Assembly: GCF_023343835.1 (NCBI RefSeq)
Contig: NC_064434.1
Coordinates: 16,473,505-16,537,504, forward strand
DNA from: Lagopus muta
Lineage: Eukaryota; Chordata; Aves; Galliformes; Phasianidae
Length of the DNA stretch: 64,000 nucleotides
Direction of reading: 5' to 3'
Shown here: in pieces, positions 26,301-38,120 of the stretch
Layout of the letters: each line of letters opens with the position of its first letter
Position numbering within the stretch: the first letter of the stretch is position 1
Notes under the pieces: model-generated
Databases searched by the model: none
Seen by the model: the letters and a program-made list of their open reading frames with translations, nothing else
What the model was told of the DNA's origin: nothing
Translations under genes and position numbers: made by a program

Positions 26301-29300
26301 CCTGGAGTGAAGGCACCACAGTATAAATTGTCATGATGCAGGAGCACTCTCCTCACCCCAAATCCCATAAAAAAAAAATCCAGTTTTAAAAAATCAGTGG
26401 CCATATTCTCACTGTGCACTTCTACTATCAAAAATGAAACCCTGTGTCAGTGCAACAGGTGCGCACCAATGGTAGAATTTACACCATACACCCCCAGTCC
26501 AAAGCGTGGATCAGTAAAAGTAAAAAAGTGAAGTGGTTTTTTTGATTTACCTTTGGCATCATGACATTTACATTTCAATCCATAGATTAAGGCTAAGGTA
26601 TTCTCCAAAACTACATGGGCTTTATGGCCAATGTCCTGCAGAGTGAGGTTTGTAACCTATATCTACATCTACAACAGTAAATTACTCCAGGGTTTTTCCC
26701 TGGTGCTGAGGCCAGCTGGCAAGATCTGGCCACATCGATGCTATTAAACTCTTTTTACTTTCCAAAACAGAATGGCTGAATCCAAACTGCCAATTGGGAA
26801 TGATCTTTGGCCCATACTAATTTCCAAATTGTTCCAGTGATTTTTTGGAAGAGCTCTAGTATTCACCAGCCAAAACTGTGTCAGGGATTTTTCTAACAAT
26901 TTAACAATGCAGACAACTGAGTTCCAGCGCTGACTCTGTTTTAACTTCTTAGCATAGCTGTGTTTTCTATATCTTCCCTGTGTTTTCTGTTTCCTGAGCA
27001 GATGCTCTACTTACAGGATACAATGTCAGTAGGAAGAATTTGTCATCTGTCATCAGAATAAAATCATGGACTTCCTTGAGATCTTGAGTAGATAGAGATG
27101 TGAGGTCCTGAGTGTGGTGTCAGAGACACCAAACACCTCCTTTAATTAATTTAATTGCACATGCTTGTGAAAGACTGTGATATATATAAATACTCACATC
27201 TATCCATTTAAATACAAAGTACATACTCAGGAAAAAGCTGAAGGAAGAACATTTGCCAAAAAGATTGCAATAGGGAAAACAAAAGTAAGTGTATTTGAAG
27301 ACCTATCGCCATAGCCCTGCAGTGTCTTTAATTATTGTAAATACTTATTTACTTTTACTTATACACTGTTGTTTTTTTTTTTGGACATTGTATTTTTGGA
27401 CACTGTATATTACTTTCCATCCATATGCAAAGTATGTTTGTTCTTTTTATTATTTTGTTTGCTTATTTGTTTGAAATGCAATATTTAAGTGTGGAAAAGT
27501 GCAAAAATTTCTGGCCAAAGTCTTTTCATTGGGGCTGAAGAAGTCTCAGGTCATCATGGCTACATGAAAGGTCAAGTTTTAAACAGGCAGTTATCAGGGG
27601 GGAGTTGGAGAGGGTTGGTTATTATTACTGCTATTTCCCCTTTTGCAGACATTAATACTCCATCATTCATATCCACTTCAGACAAAATCAGGATGGCTGA
27701 TTTTAACAGTTTAAGTAGATGGCTTTCATAAATGTAGCTGACTTCAGATGAATCACTTTGTCTGTGTGCAGACCTGTTGGCTCTGAGAACCCACAGCTGA
27801 TGAATGGCCACACACAGCTGAGGATGGCAGAGTTGGGTTTGGGCACTGGCTGTCCACAGCCTCAAAAACAGGCAGCAGTAGAAGTTTCTAGAGACAGAAA
27901 TGGATGTAAAGTAGGCAGTTTTCAGTGTTTTGAGTTTTTTTCCACCTTTTTTCTACATTTTGAAAGAGAAAGAAAGGCTTTGCACTGCAGTGGCACTGTT
28001 ATGGGAGCAGATTGGTTCTCATCTCTAAAAAGTGTGAGAGCCTAAAATGTGAACCTCAGTGAAAAAGGTGAATGAAATTAGGTGAAGGCAGGGCAGGCTT
28101 TGCAGAGATTTAGAGAACTGCAGGACATGCAGAGCAGCTCATCAAGTAAAGACCAGGTGTGAGTGTAAGCGATGATTATACCCAAAATTACTTCTTAGTC
28201 TTGGTACTGGCCTGAAAATGTGATCTCAACATTCATAATGTTATGGCAGAGTTTTAATTTCATTCACATTTAATGTCTTAGAGAAACAAGCTTTGCATAT
28301 GTGTCCTGTTTTTAGCCTTTTATGATAATGAAAATCAACTGCTCCAGCAAAAAGCAGGACAATACAAGATGCCAAAATGCTGCATTAGTATATAAAACTT
28401 AATGTAACAAATACAAGTGATAATTTTATTTTTTATATGTATTTATGAACAGCCTTTCTTACGAGCAGTTCCGCTTGCTTGCAAATGAATCGTGCCCCAT
28501 TCTATGTTTTCTACGTTTGCAAACATTAAGACTTGAGTGAGAAAGACTTTCAAATACGTTTTAGAGTATATATATGACTCAATTTTGGTTGAAGATACTC
28601 ATCATCTTCTAACTGAATTTTGTGATAGGCAGAAAAAGTGATTTATCATAAATTATTTAGCTTACGTAAATGTCAGAGAGATGCAAGTAAGTGTAAACAT
28701 GAAATTTCAAGGGAAAGTGATAAGATCCTTCAACTGTGTTGGGACTTTCTATAGCAGGAGATAGTGATATTGTGGCAGATTTTTTTTATTCTAGCAAAAT
28801 TTAATAGGGCATGAAAGAATACCTTAAAACTTACAAGATTTTGGGGATAACATGTATTTGTATATCTTTGTGGATCTGTGTTAACTACACCTCATGTTTT
28901 CATGCATCTTTTCTAGGATGAGACGCAAAGCTCAAACTTGAGATCATACTAATCAAACCTGAAATGCAAAGTCAATGTTTTCCTCCTTTCCCAAACGTGC
29001 TCTTTTCTTGCCTTCCATATAAAACAGAGACAACTCCTCTGGCAATTGCCTCCAAAATGATAGTTTTAGGATGTGGTTTACCAATCCAAAAACACTTCCA
29101 AACACAGAATAGGAAGGATTCCTAGTGTGTGATGCAGAAATGGCCTCTGGCACTAGCAGGACCTGATAATTAAGAACTGAAATTCCACTTTCCAGTGAAG
29201 CTATGACGTTTCTCTGAGTTTGGACTCAAAGAACCAAAAACAAGAGTCATTTGACATGATATAGAGACAAGTTCTGATCTGTAAGATTGCTATTGTTTGC

Positions 29301-32300
29301 TTTTGGCTGTATGCATTGAGCCTTAAACGATACAGGAAATATATAATATATAAATGATGTACTTTCACTGCAGTGTTTCAAACCCCTCTAAGTATCTCTG
29401 AAATGATTTTTAAAACCTCTTTTGATAAATACAGGAAGGACAGTGGTGTGATGGCTGTATATAAAGACTTAATTTTACTGATTTAGAATGACCACCTCAA
29501 ATTTCCTATCCTTACTATGACGCATCCAAATCAAACTTATATGTCATATCAGTCATGCACCTCCATTCACAAAAAATACTACCAGAACAGAATTTTGAAA
29601 TTATAAATGTTGTTTCAGCGTTCTCAGTAAACTTGTTAGGTTAAACAGAAATAATTACTTGTCATCTAGTAAATAGTTTTTTTTGTTTGTTTGGTTGGTT
29701 GGTTTTTTTGAGAAAGAAATATATTCAGCTGCTGTGATAACAGCAGGGACAATGGGAAGAGCTATGCTCAAGATTCATACAAGAAGATCTGGAATCTTAG
29801 ATATGGTAAATTGATGTTTCTCAAATGCAAACGTTTATAGGAGCTACAGCTGAAGTTGATAATATTTTTTCTATTATTTCTGAGATACTAGGGGTATATA
29901 TGAACCAACAACCACCCTGATGGGAACGAAGCTATTACTAGTTGATATTGTCACCCCTATATAAGTTGAGGAAGTACAGAAATTAAATACAAGCAGGAGA
30001 GAGCCTTGTATACTTTTTGGGGAAAGCAAGGGAATATGTCTACAGGCAGGAGCTCTTCAAGGTTTGTTTCAGCAAAAGATGTGCTAATTGCAGATTTTTA
30101 ATTCGTAACAATATAACTCCATTGTTTCTATAAAATCATATTTAATATACAACAAACTTTCACCACATAAGCACATTAAAAACACCTTTTTTTATAGTTC
30201 CAAGAATTGATTACAGGGTTCTCATAAAAGCATTTTCATAACTAGAATCTTAATACAGATTGATTCTTTTTTCTATGCCAAAATACATTTAGATGGTAAA
30301 TTGCTTATAGAAAAAGATACAGAGAGAAATGGGGTTTGCTGGCACGTAATCCATTTTATTTCATTCTGTCATGATCAAATTTAAAGCTATATTTGAAATG
30401 CTTGGCATAAAATATTGTTTTATCCAGAATATGAACCAAGAAAAAAAGTTAATTGACTCATTTTCTGTTTTGGTGTCTCTCAGATGTGCCCAGAACTGCA
30501 CTTACCCTCTATGCCTTGACCATAACTATCTGTTGAGGGTTTTGTGTTGTGTTTTGGTTTTTCTTTTTCTGAAAGACACAGCATTCCCACTGACTTGCAG
30601 CTTTGGGTGCCCACAGAATGAAGAATGGATTTGCTAAAATTGCTGAACTGCATTTACCAAATGCAACACTGAAAAAAGAAAACAAAACAAAACAAAAGAT
30701 CCACATAAAAACACATAGAAAGATTGATCACACAATTTTATTAGAGTCTTTTGAACAATTGCATTATGTTGTTCCTTTATCTAAAAACTCTTGCAAAAAA
30801 AGACATTGGAGTGGACTGGTTTCAACCCTGAGCATTAACACTGCATATCAAGTACTGTAGTAAAGAAGCTGGTTAAGTTTGTAGCACTAGCACAAGTCAC
30901 TGATATTAATCCTCTAGGTGATCAGGTTTTTACAAAAAAAATACATAGTTTTCAATAAATAATGCTTAATTTTACAACTTTGATACAGCAATGTCATACA
31001 CTGTTTTGACACATACTAAACTCTGCATGCTATATAGTCTACTAGAAGACAAAACTTTGCCATGCATTTTCTCTCTAGTGCTAGAAAACACTTTGTCCTC
31101 CAGTGCATCGCCTCAAGCAGCCTTCCCATCTTCCTTCTCTCACAGCAATAGGCTGTGCACTGGCATGCAAAAACCTCAAGAAAAGGTTTCCCCCCCACCA
31201 TCACTCAGACTTCTAAACAAAAGTACTTTTCAGCTTTCCCCCCAAGACCTGGAGTGGCTATGAAAACTAATTTCACGTGGCCTTGAAAAGTCTTTGAAAT
31301 TACATATTTTAAAAGTGTCATGCTTGAAAAACTGCTCTAAAACATTCAATTTCCCCCACCTGTGGCCATCATGCAACATCATTGAAATGTTGTAACCATC
31401 AAAAGTCCCACACTGGAAAACAGGCCTCCATTTTAAAACAGCCCACCAAAAAATAAAAAGAAGAAAAAAAGTACCACAGCATTTATGTAAAGACTCCAAA
31501 ACGCCAACATATGTACAAGAGCAAAACCAGATACAAATTGTAAATGAACTAACAATGGCATATAACTCTTCTCCCTGGTTTAGCCAGGAGTTGAGGCAAG
31601 TTGGTTTTGGAGATAAGCAGGACAATGGAAACAAAAACAAATTGTGACAATGGGAGTTCCTGGATTAATCGTTAATAGTTGATCAAATTTCTTCAAGTGG
31701 TAAATCAGGACCTCGATTTTCTTGAAAGTGAGAGTTACCAAAACCCAAACCCCCTAATTAATAGTACATCATGCTAAATTAAACCTGCTTCTGAGCATTT
31801 GCAGGTCTTAGAAGTTTGGCTTTTTCATCCTACAAGACTGCACTTCACAGAAAATCCAGATGTTGCAACTAACCACAAAAGAAGAAAATTGATTAATTAA
31901 TAAGGATTGAAACCTCCATTCTCACACTTCCAGGTTGTTGTTCATCATTGAAAACCATTCACCCCTTCTTATCCATATTGCTTTAGGGGTTTCCTCATAT
32001 CTACAGAAGTCATTCCTTTGAAATTGCTGTCAATCACAATTTTCTAAGAGTTTTTAAAATATTCCTATCTTTGCACTGGCATAAGTATTGGGTTTTCTAA
32101 GAGAATCCCAACCCAAAGAAGGTATTACTTTTATACATGAAATATTACGAACTTTTGTTTCCCTTTTTGTAAGTCATTCTACACTTTCTGCACATTTGTG
32201 CTTTATATTGAATATAAAAATAGGTCTTTAAAACTCTATTTACTTTAAACTCACTAAAAAACTACTTGCTTGTGAAATTCTCTTACAAATTCACTGCATC

Positions 32301-32477
32301 CATGTAGAGAAGATAAAACTAATTAGGCAGTTAATTGGTATAGGTAGTGTGCAAAAAAATTAAGAAAAACAAAAACAATCACAGCCTTCGATGTGGGTGA
32401 GGGAGAAGGAACCAAACCAAAGGAATACAACCGTACAGGAGGGGGAATGTAAGGCAACTCATTGAATTAAGTCTTCG

Positions 32478-32570
32478 TTGGTTTTATGTTTTTGTTTTGT
32501 TTTTTGCTGTTTTGTTTTTTGTTTGTTTTTTTTTTTTCTTTTTTTGCTTTTTTTTTGTTGTTGTTGTTCT
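32478..32570. repeat. T/G low-complexity tract
   Basis: T runs with scattered single G and C, ending in (TTG)n. It would be an A-rich tract if the SOX11 transcript extends this far. Confidence 0.85.
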
Positions 32571-34972
32571 GGCCACGCATACGAATGAAGGCTATGAAGA
32601 CTAAGACACCTATCCTGCCAGCAGCCCTTGAGGCAAAAACTCCCATTAAGCTCAATGAGAATTTTTTCAAAAAAACCCAAAAAAACAAAAAAAGCCAACA
32701 GTGCAGGTTTAAGGCCTTACTAGGCAGCAACTGTGAAGTTGTATAAAGTAACTTAATGAGCTGTGTTGAATATCAAAACACTTAAAGCATATAAGGCCCT
32801 GACTTTGACCCCACATCAGTTGTACCTCACTGTAACACCAGAGTTGCACTTTCCTAAAACAGGCATGAGTGAAGGATCAGACTGCAAGCATGCAAATCAC
32901 ATTCAATAGACTTGGAGAAGTTTAATCTAAATGACAGTGAATAACTAGAGAGCATGTAGCACCTAAAGGATGGTTGGGATGAGTCTTCCTACCACATTTA
33001 TAAAAGACTGCACCTCAAGGATTGAAAGTATTTCATAAGTGTATTTCTTGTAAAAGAGAGAGGGAGGGAGTAAAACAACCAAAGGGGGAAAATGGTAACA
33101 CAAATGCTCATAGTGAAATTAAAAATAATCACCATATTTGATTAAGTTTTACATTGAGTTGACATCCTTACTGTTACAAAGCAAACTGTTTTTCCACACT
33201 AAAAAACCAAAACCACACCTCACTTCTCTCTCCTTACCACTAAGTCTTAGTACACTTAGAATAGCATCGTATGGAGACAAATGCAAAAAAATGTGGACAA
33301 AAAATGCCACGGGAGATATTAAGCCCGCAACAGGACTGCTCTAGCAGGTCAACAAAGATTTCTACGTGCACTAAAAATGGAATAGGAGCTGGAGATAGGA
33401 ATATTATTAGAAATGACAAAAGCAAAAATATGAGAGTAATAGCAGATGCTATTTTTCCTGATTAGAAGATTGTATCTTACTCTCATTGAAATCAGCAGGA
33501 GCTTAGGCATCCAACAGCATCACAATTCAGCCCTAACAGCGTGGTGGCTTAAAAACACCACCACCAAATTGTTCTTGAGCAATAGGCAACAATAAACTCC
33601 GCAGTAAATGAAAGTCAAACTGTCCAGACAAAAAGTATCTCCCTGCACTATACACCTTCACTCAAAATATTCCTGTGATATAGAACTGTATCATTCCCAA
33701 CCAGAAGAAAGGATATACTTCTGTGTGGGTGTTACACTTTTTGACTAAAGTAGACCCGTTGCTCTTTTAAAATATGCCTGACTGCTCTACACTTGGACCC
33801 TTTACATTAGTTATCATTGACTAATATCTTAAATGGTAGTTTTAAAAAAACATCTTCCAAAAATATATGCAAGTCAAAACTCCTGCAGGCTGAGACACAG
33901 ACCTTATTACAATGCAAACCAAATCCAGCCCATATTTGACCATAATCATTCATAACTCATTGAACATCTGTAAAGCACAAATGCTTAATGACACTGCCTA
34001 TTATTACTTTAACAAACAAGGATGCATATCAGAAGAAAGGGGCCAGAAGAGAAAGCCCCCACGTTCTCATGATAGCTAGAAGAATTACTAAGAGAATTTT
34101 GGCTCAGTATTAAGACTTAGAACCTGATCAACTTACTCCATCGCCCTAGCCCGAGAAGGGGTCTTTAATAGCAGGGTAGTGAATGGCTAGGTTACAGCAC
34201 TTCAGCGCATCTATTTTCTTTCACTCTTTTGCCTTAGAAGAGATAAATGTCATTTGTTTTCAATCTGATTTCTAAGTTAATTACATGGAGAACACACTAA
34301 TCAGTTGAGACCAAAAACTGAAAATTCAAGAAACTCTGTTTTATTGAGGACTATCCATTGCCAAGGATATCTTGAATATTGTAATTTTGTTTGTTTTAAA
34401 ACACAGTTTCTCATAAAGAATTATCACAATGCAAGACATAAATTTGAGTTCCCAGATATGCTATATCTTTTTTTTTTTTTTTTCTGATAGCAAAGATTTA
34501 GGCCAAACAACTTTTATTTAGAATCATGAGTGTTTTATTATTATTATTAGAAAGATCAGATTATATTAATCATTTTACTACCAGTTCATTTAACTAACCT
34601 AAAGTAAGATATCTCACCACTTAAATGCCTAAGAGTTGTCCTTGATTAAACATAACATGCATGCAGGTTTCAATGTTATGTTTTATTATGCCTTACAAAT
34701 GTGTATGCAGGATTTTCATTTCAGCAAGTCTGAAAGCCTGTAGCAGTGGTTGCCACCAAAATACCAGCACAGTGAATTGTCCCTGTAAACAGCTGGATCA
34801 GTAATAAGTGGAGAAAAAAAAATAAAAAAATAGCAATGCCTATCAGATAAAAAGTAAACTACTCAAGAAACAAACTTCCACCTCGTGAATCTGTTTGCTG
34901 CCATCAGAAAGGGCAATTGAAATCTGATGGCTCCTAAGGAAAAAAAAAAATAAAATTAAAAAAAGATCTCCA

Positions 34973-35460
34973 GAAGCGCACACTGCCGAAGTCTGCTCGC
35001 CTACAGCAGAAGCTCGTACCCCCTTTATTTCCCACGCCCCTCCGGAGGGGCTCCACTGGCTGAGCTCTGCCCGAAGACAGAGATGCGGGCACGAAGCATC
35101 CCCGCGGCACGGCTCAGCAAAACGGGGAGAAGGGGAAAAAAAAACAACACAGAAAGGGGGAGCCGCCCTGGGGTGGGGAGCGGGCCCCGCCATGCCCCCA
35201 GCAACAGGATGCGGGGAGGGCCGGGCCGCTCCCTGGACAGCGGTGGGGAGCCGGCACGGAGCGGGGCGAACCCACGGCCGCTCCGCACCGGCACATCCCG
35301 GCCCTGCCCGATGGGAGCGCGGAGGGAAAGGGGTCGGGGAAAAAAAATGCTGAAGGCACCGAGTCCTTCTTTCCTTCCCCCTAGCTAGGGTCATGCACAA
35401 CAGCCTGCAGCTACCGCTCCTCCGAGGCGAGGGGTGACATCACGGCATCTCCAGCGTTAT
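34973..35460. other. Second CpG-rich island downstream of SOX11
   Basis: About 490 bases of GC-rich, CpG-dense DNA are embedded in AT-rich sequence, beginning just past the candidate SOX11 poly(A) signal. It holds GC-box-like words, a perfect 12-bp palindrome CCCTAGCTAGGG (35,379-35,390), and GGGTGACATCAC (35,432-35,443), a 12-mer also found in the SOX11 promoter. A 185-codon minus-strand frame (34,843-35,400) spans it, but its product is Pro/Arg/Ala/Ser-rich with no recognisable domain and is probably a by-product of composition. The island could be an enhancer, an alternative or non-coding RNA promoter, or part of an extended SOX11 3' UTR. The composition is seen; the function is not. Confidence 0.7.
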
Positions 35461-35506
35461 TCTACAGACACTAATAGCGATACGAGTTTCTATCAGTTCC
35501 AGCTGA

Positions 35507-35512
35507 TTTATT
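35507..35512 (-). promoter_or_regulatory. Candidate SOX11 proximal polyadenylation signal
   Basis: AATAAA on the minus strand, preceded by AATTTT and followed about 30 bases later by a T/G-rich stretch (around 35,465-35,480) that could serve as the downstream element. It would give a 3' UTR of roughly 1.4 kb. Other minus-strand AATAAA words lie at 35,024-35,029, 34,682-34,687, 30,737-30,742 and 30,355-30,360, so this is one candidate among several. Confidence 0.4.
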
Positions 35513-35542
35513 AAAATTGTCAAGATACAGACTTTCAGCATT

Positions 35543-35563
35543 AAAAAAAAAAAAAAAAAAAAA
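35543..35563. repeat. poly(A) 21-mer
   Basis: Uninterrupted A run on the plus strand (U run in the SOX11 mRNA), about 30 bases upstream of the candidate proximal AATAAA. Confidence 0.9.
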
Positions 35564-35915
35564 CAGGCTATGATGTTGACAGTGCACAAGTCTGCTTTTG
35601 TCATCATTTGCTACAAAATATGCAGATGGTCTGTACTTTAGATTATATTGCACAACATGAGAAACTTTTTTTTTTTTAACTATGTGCCTTTTTTTTCTTT
35701 TTTCTTTTTTTGCTAAAATCGAGAATCCAGTTTCATACCTTCCATCTGGGGCCCCATCCACATATCACAGCGTATGAGATACATAAAGTCCTACTATAGT
35801 ACAGTACATATACAATCTTTTAAACTAAGATAACAGCTCTGAGGTCTATATCACCATTTTCAATAAATCTTTACCTACAAATATTGAACAAATCTGAACT
35901 ATAGCTGTACAAAAA

Positions 35916-36025
35916 AAAAGTGTTTGTTTCTTTTCTTTTTTCTTTTTTTTTTTTTCTTTTCTTTTTTTCCTTTTTTTTTAAACCACAAGGCCTTTAGATG
36001 CAAGGATTATTTTTTTTTTTTTTTA
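35916..36025. repeat. T-rich low-complexity tract in SOX11 3' UTR
   Basis: Long runs of T interrupted by single C or G on the plus strand, with one short non-T insert at 35,982-36,009. They correspond to A/G-rich sequence in the SOX11 transcript. Confidence 0.8.
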
Positions 36026-36864
36026 ATTTTAATCCTTTTAAAACCAGGACGTAACGTACCAACAAACTTGCATGCTAAAAACAGAGGAAAAAAAAGAAAA
36101 TAAAAGGGAAGAAGTGCCTGAAAAGTCTTACTGAAAAAACACAGCAAGAATGTTCCCTTTTCACTGTACAAAAATACGCCTGAAAATATATTAATTTTTA
36201 AAAAAGACTGAGGTCTGTTATGTATCAAAAATGTTTCAATACCTTTTTGTACTGAGGTCTAGGCTGTCTGGTATTCAATCAAGGAGGTATAAGGGAACAA
36301 GTTACAAAAAAAAAGGTTGGCAAGTAGAAATCACATTTGTAAAACCATAAACAATTTGATCTGAAAAGTAAACTCTGATCTTAAGTCAGTTCAGTTATTT
36401 GTAAGCGTTTGTACAGTCTGCATTTTTTCAAGCTCCCTGCAGCTTTGTTAAGAATCGGATGCATAGAAGACATCAGTTTTCTCCCTCCAAAAAAAAGAGT
36501 TGCAATGGTCCCTTTCAGAGAAAATAAAAAATAATTAAAAAAAAAATCAGAACAGTTTTTTAAGATCTCTCACGGGAAAAAAAAAAAAAAATCCACAAAC
36601 CCCCTTGAGTAACAGTTGTGCTGCCAAAAGACTTCTTCGCAGACCATCTTCCAGCCTTCCATCAGAGACCGCCAAGCTTCGAACAGCGCCTTCTGTAGCA
36701 TTTTTTCCCCCAGTCCCATTTGCCTTTGCTGTTGTTGTTGTGATCACCAATGTAACAAAAAAAAAAAAAATTAAATTTAAAAAAAAAAAATCACAACTCC
36801 CGGGCTCGGAACTAACATCAGGATTTTTTTTTTTTTTTTAAAAGAAGACTTTTTTTTTTTTAAG

Positions 36865-36894
36865 CATCATCATCATCACCACCATCACCACCGC
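36865..36894. repeat. CAT/CAC trinucleotide stretch just after SOX11 stop
   Basis: Imperfect (CAT)n/(CAC)n repeat on the plus strand, read as GGT/GAT repeats in the SOX11 mRNA, beginning about 35 bases past the stop codon. It is followed by an 11-base homopolymer (A on the mRNA strand). Confidence 0.8.
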
Positions 36895-36929
36895 CGGCGT
36901 CCGCCGCTCCTGTCGCCGCCTCCGCCCGC

Positions 36930-38120
36930 TCAGTACGTGAACACCAGGTCGGAGAAGTTGGCCTCCAGCCAGTCGCCCGCGATCATCTCGCTCAGCTCCG
37001 GGGTGCAGTAGTCGGGGAACTCGAAGTGGGAACCAAGGCTGCCCTCGCTGAACGAGTCCAGATCCTTGTCCACCAGCGAGAGGGAGAGGTTGCCGGCGGC
37101 GGCCCCCGCCCCCAGCTCGGCGGCGGCGTGGCCGTGCTGCGAAAAGTTGAGGCTGAGGTCGAACAGGAGGTCGTCTGCCTCCTCGCTGCCGGCCGACGAG
37201 GTGGAGATGGAGCGGGACGAGGCGGGCGAGAGGCCGGCGGGCGGCTGCGGCGGCGGCGGGCCCTGCTTGGTGATGTTCTTGAAGCTGTAGTAGAGTCTGC
37301 CGCCGCCCGCCGCGCCCCGCACCTCCTCGTAGAGGCTCGCCCCCTCGGTGGACTCCGCCGAGGAGCTCAAGGTGGGGCTGGCCGGCACTTTGGCCACGTT
37401 GTACCGCCGTAACTGCTGCGGGCCCGGCTCCTCGTCCTCCTCCTCGTCGTCCGCCTCCTGCTTGATCCGCAGCTGCAGCTCGTCCTCGTCCTCCTCGTCC
37501 TCCTCCTCCTCGTCCACGAAGACGCACTTGACCGCCTTGCTGCTGACTTTCAACGCGCCGAAGACGTACTCGTCCCCCGCGTAGTCCCCGTGCGGTGCGG
37601 CTTTGGCGCCGGGCTTGGGGGGCGAGGCGGCGGCGGCCTTCAGCTTGCTACACTTCTTGCCCGAGCTCTTGGCGCTCTTGCTACCGCCGCCGGGAGCGTT
37701 CTTCTCGGGGCTCTGGCCGGCGTTGGGCTTGGCCGAGGGGTCCATTTTGGGCTTTTTCCTGGGCCGGTACTTGTAGTCGGGGTAATCAGCCATGTGCTTG
37801 AGCCGCAGCCTCTCCGCCTCCCGGATGAAAGGGATCTTTTCGCTGTCCTTCAGCATTTTCCACCGCTTGCCCAAGCGCTTGGAGATCTCCGCGTTGTGCA
37901 TGTCCGGCGACTGCTCCATGATTTTTCTCCTCTCGATCTTAGACCACACCATGAAAGCGTTCATCGGTCGCTTGATGTGCCCCGACGCCGTTTTGCACCA
38001 GTCCGGATCGCTCTCGTCCAGAGCCACCGGGCTGCAAGCCATGAACTCGCCCTCCTCGGTGTCCATCGCCTCCCGGGGCAGGTTGCTCTCGCTCTCCGCG
38101 CTTTCCGCCTGCTGCACCAT
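36930..38120 (-). CDS. SOX11: SOX11, SoxC-family HMG-box transcription factor (complete, single exon)
   Basis: A 396-residue open frame, which I recognise as SOX11. SoxC proteins (SOX4, SOX11, SOX12) are nuclear activators that bind ACAAAG-type sites and act in neuronal and mesenchymal progenitors. Seen in the protein: an HMG box at about residues 49-117, opening [12 protein letters not shown] and closing [10 protein letters not shown], then a basic RKKPK stretch; a Lys/Ser/Ala-rich linker (about 144-175); a strongly acidic Glu/Asp tract (203-232) containing LRIKQEADD; a Ser-rich region (about 298-313); and a C-terminal SoxC transactivation segment (about 349-396) ending NFSDLVFTY. The start is the first ATG after an ATG-free 5' leader and has G at -3 and G at +4, a strong Kozak context. 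The stop is TGA at 36,930-36,932. No intron is needed, as expected for SoxC genes. The protein is shorter than human SOX11 (441 residues, recalled). There are no frame breaks. Long antisense frames here are by-products of GC content. Confidence 0.98.
   Translation of the reverse strand: MVQQAESAESESNLPREAMDTEEGEFMACSPVALDESDPDWCKTASGHIKRPMNAFMVWSKIERRKIMEQSPDMHNAEISKRLGKRWKMLKDSEKIPFIREAERLRLKHMADYPDYKYRPRKKPKMDPSAKPNAGQSPEKNAPGGGSKSAKSSGKKCSKLKAAAASPPKPGAKAAPHGDYAGDEYVFGALKVSSKAVKCVFVDEEEEDEEDEDELQLRIKQEADDEEEDEEPGPQQLRRYNVAKVPASPTLSSSAESTEGASLYEEVRGAAGGGRLYYSFKNITKQGPPPPQPPAGLSPASSRSISTSSAGSEEADDLLFDLSLNFSQHGHAAAELGAGAAAGNLSLSLVDKDLDSFSEGSLGSHFEFPDYCTPELSEMIAGDWLEANFSDLVFTY

Larger units (their letters stand above)
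22693..34972. other. SOX11 downstream flank, gene-poor; may include an extended 3' UTR
   Basis: AT-rich sequence with repeat copy 2, a (TAAA)n at about 24,250-24,275, and a 147-codon plus frame at 25,122-25,565 that I do not trust. From about 30 kb onward, minus-strand AATAAA words at 30,355-30,360 and 30,737-30,742 could serve distal SOX11 polyadenylation about 6.5 kb past the stop, comparable to the long mammalian 3' UTR. This is inference only. Confidence 0.5.
35490..36929 (-). other. SOX11: SOX11 3' UTR, proximal part
   Basis: The sequence after the SOX11 stop is AT-rich on the transcribed strand, with many A-runs. There is a GGT/GAT trinucleotide stretch immediately downstream of the stop (36,865-36,894) and long A/G-rich tracts at 35,916-36,025. 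I see no competing gene. The lower limit is drawn at a canonical AATAAA with a nearby T/G-rich stretch (35,507-35,512). Mammalian SOX11 mRNAs are known to have multi-kilobase 3' UTRs, so transcription may continue to about 30 kb in this window. The true end cannot be set from sequence. Confidence 0.55.

Noticed and set aside
34843-35400. 185-codon minus-strand frame across the downstream CpG island
   Set aside because: Composition-driven Pro/Arg/Ala/Ser protein with no recognised domain. The island itself is kept as a finding, but not as a protein gene.
36838-37527. 229-codon minus-strand frame overlapping the SOX11 C-terminal half in another frame
   Set aside because: Gly/Arg-rich shadow frame of SOX11 with no independent start context or domain.
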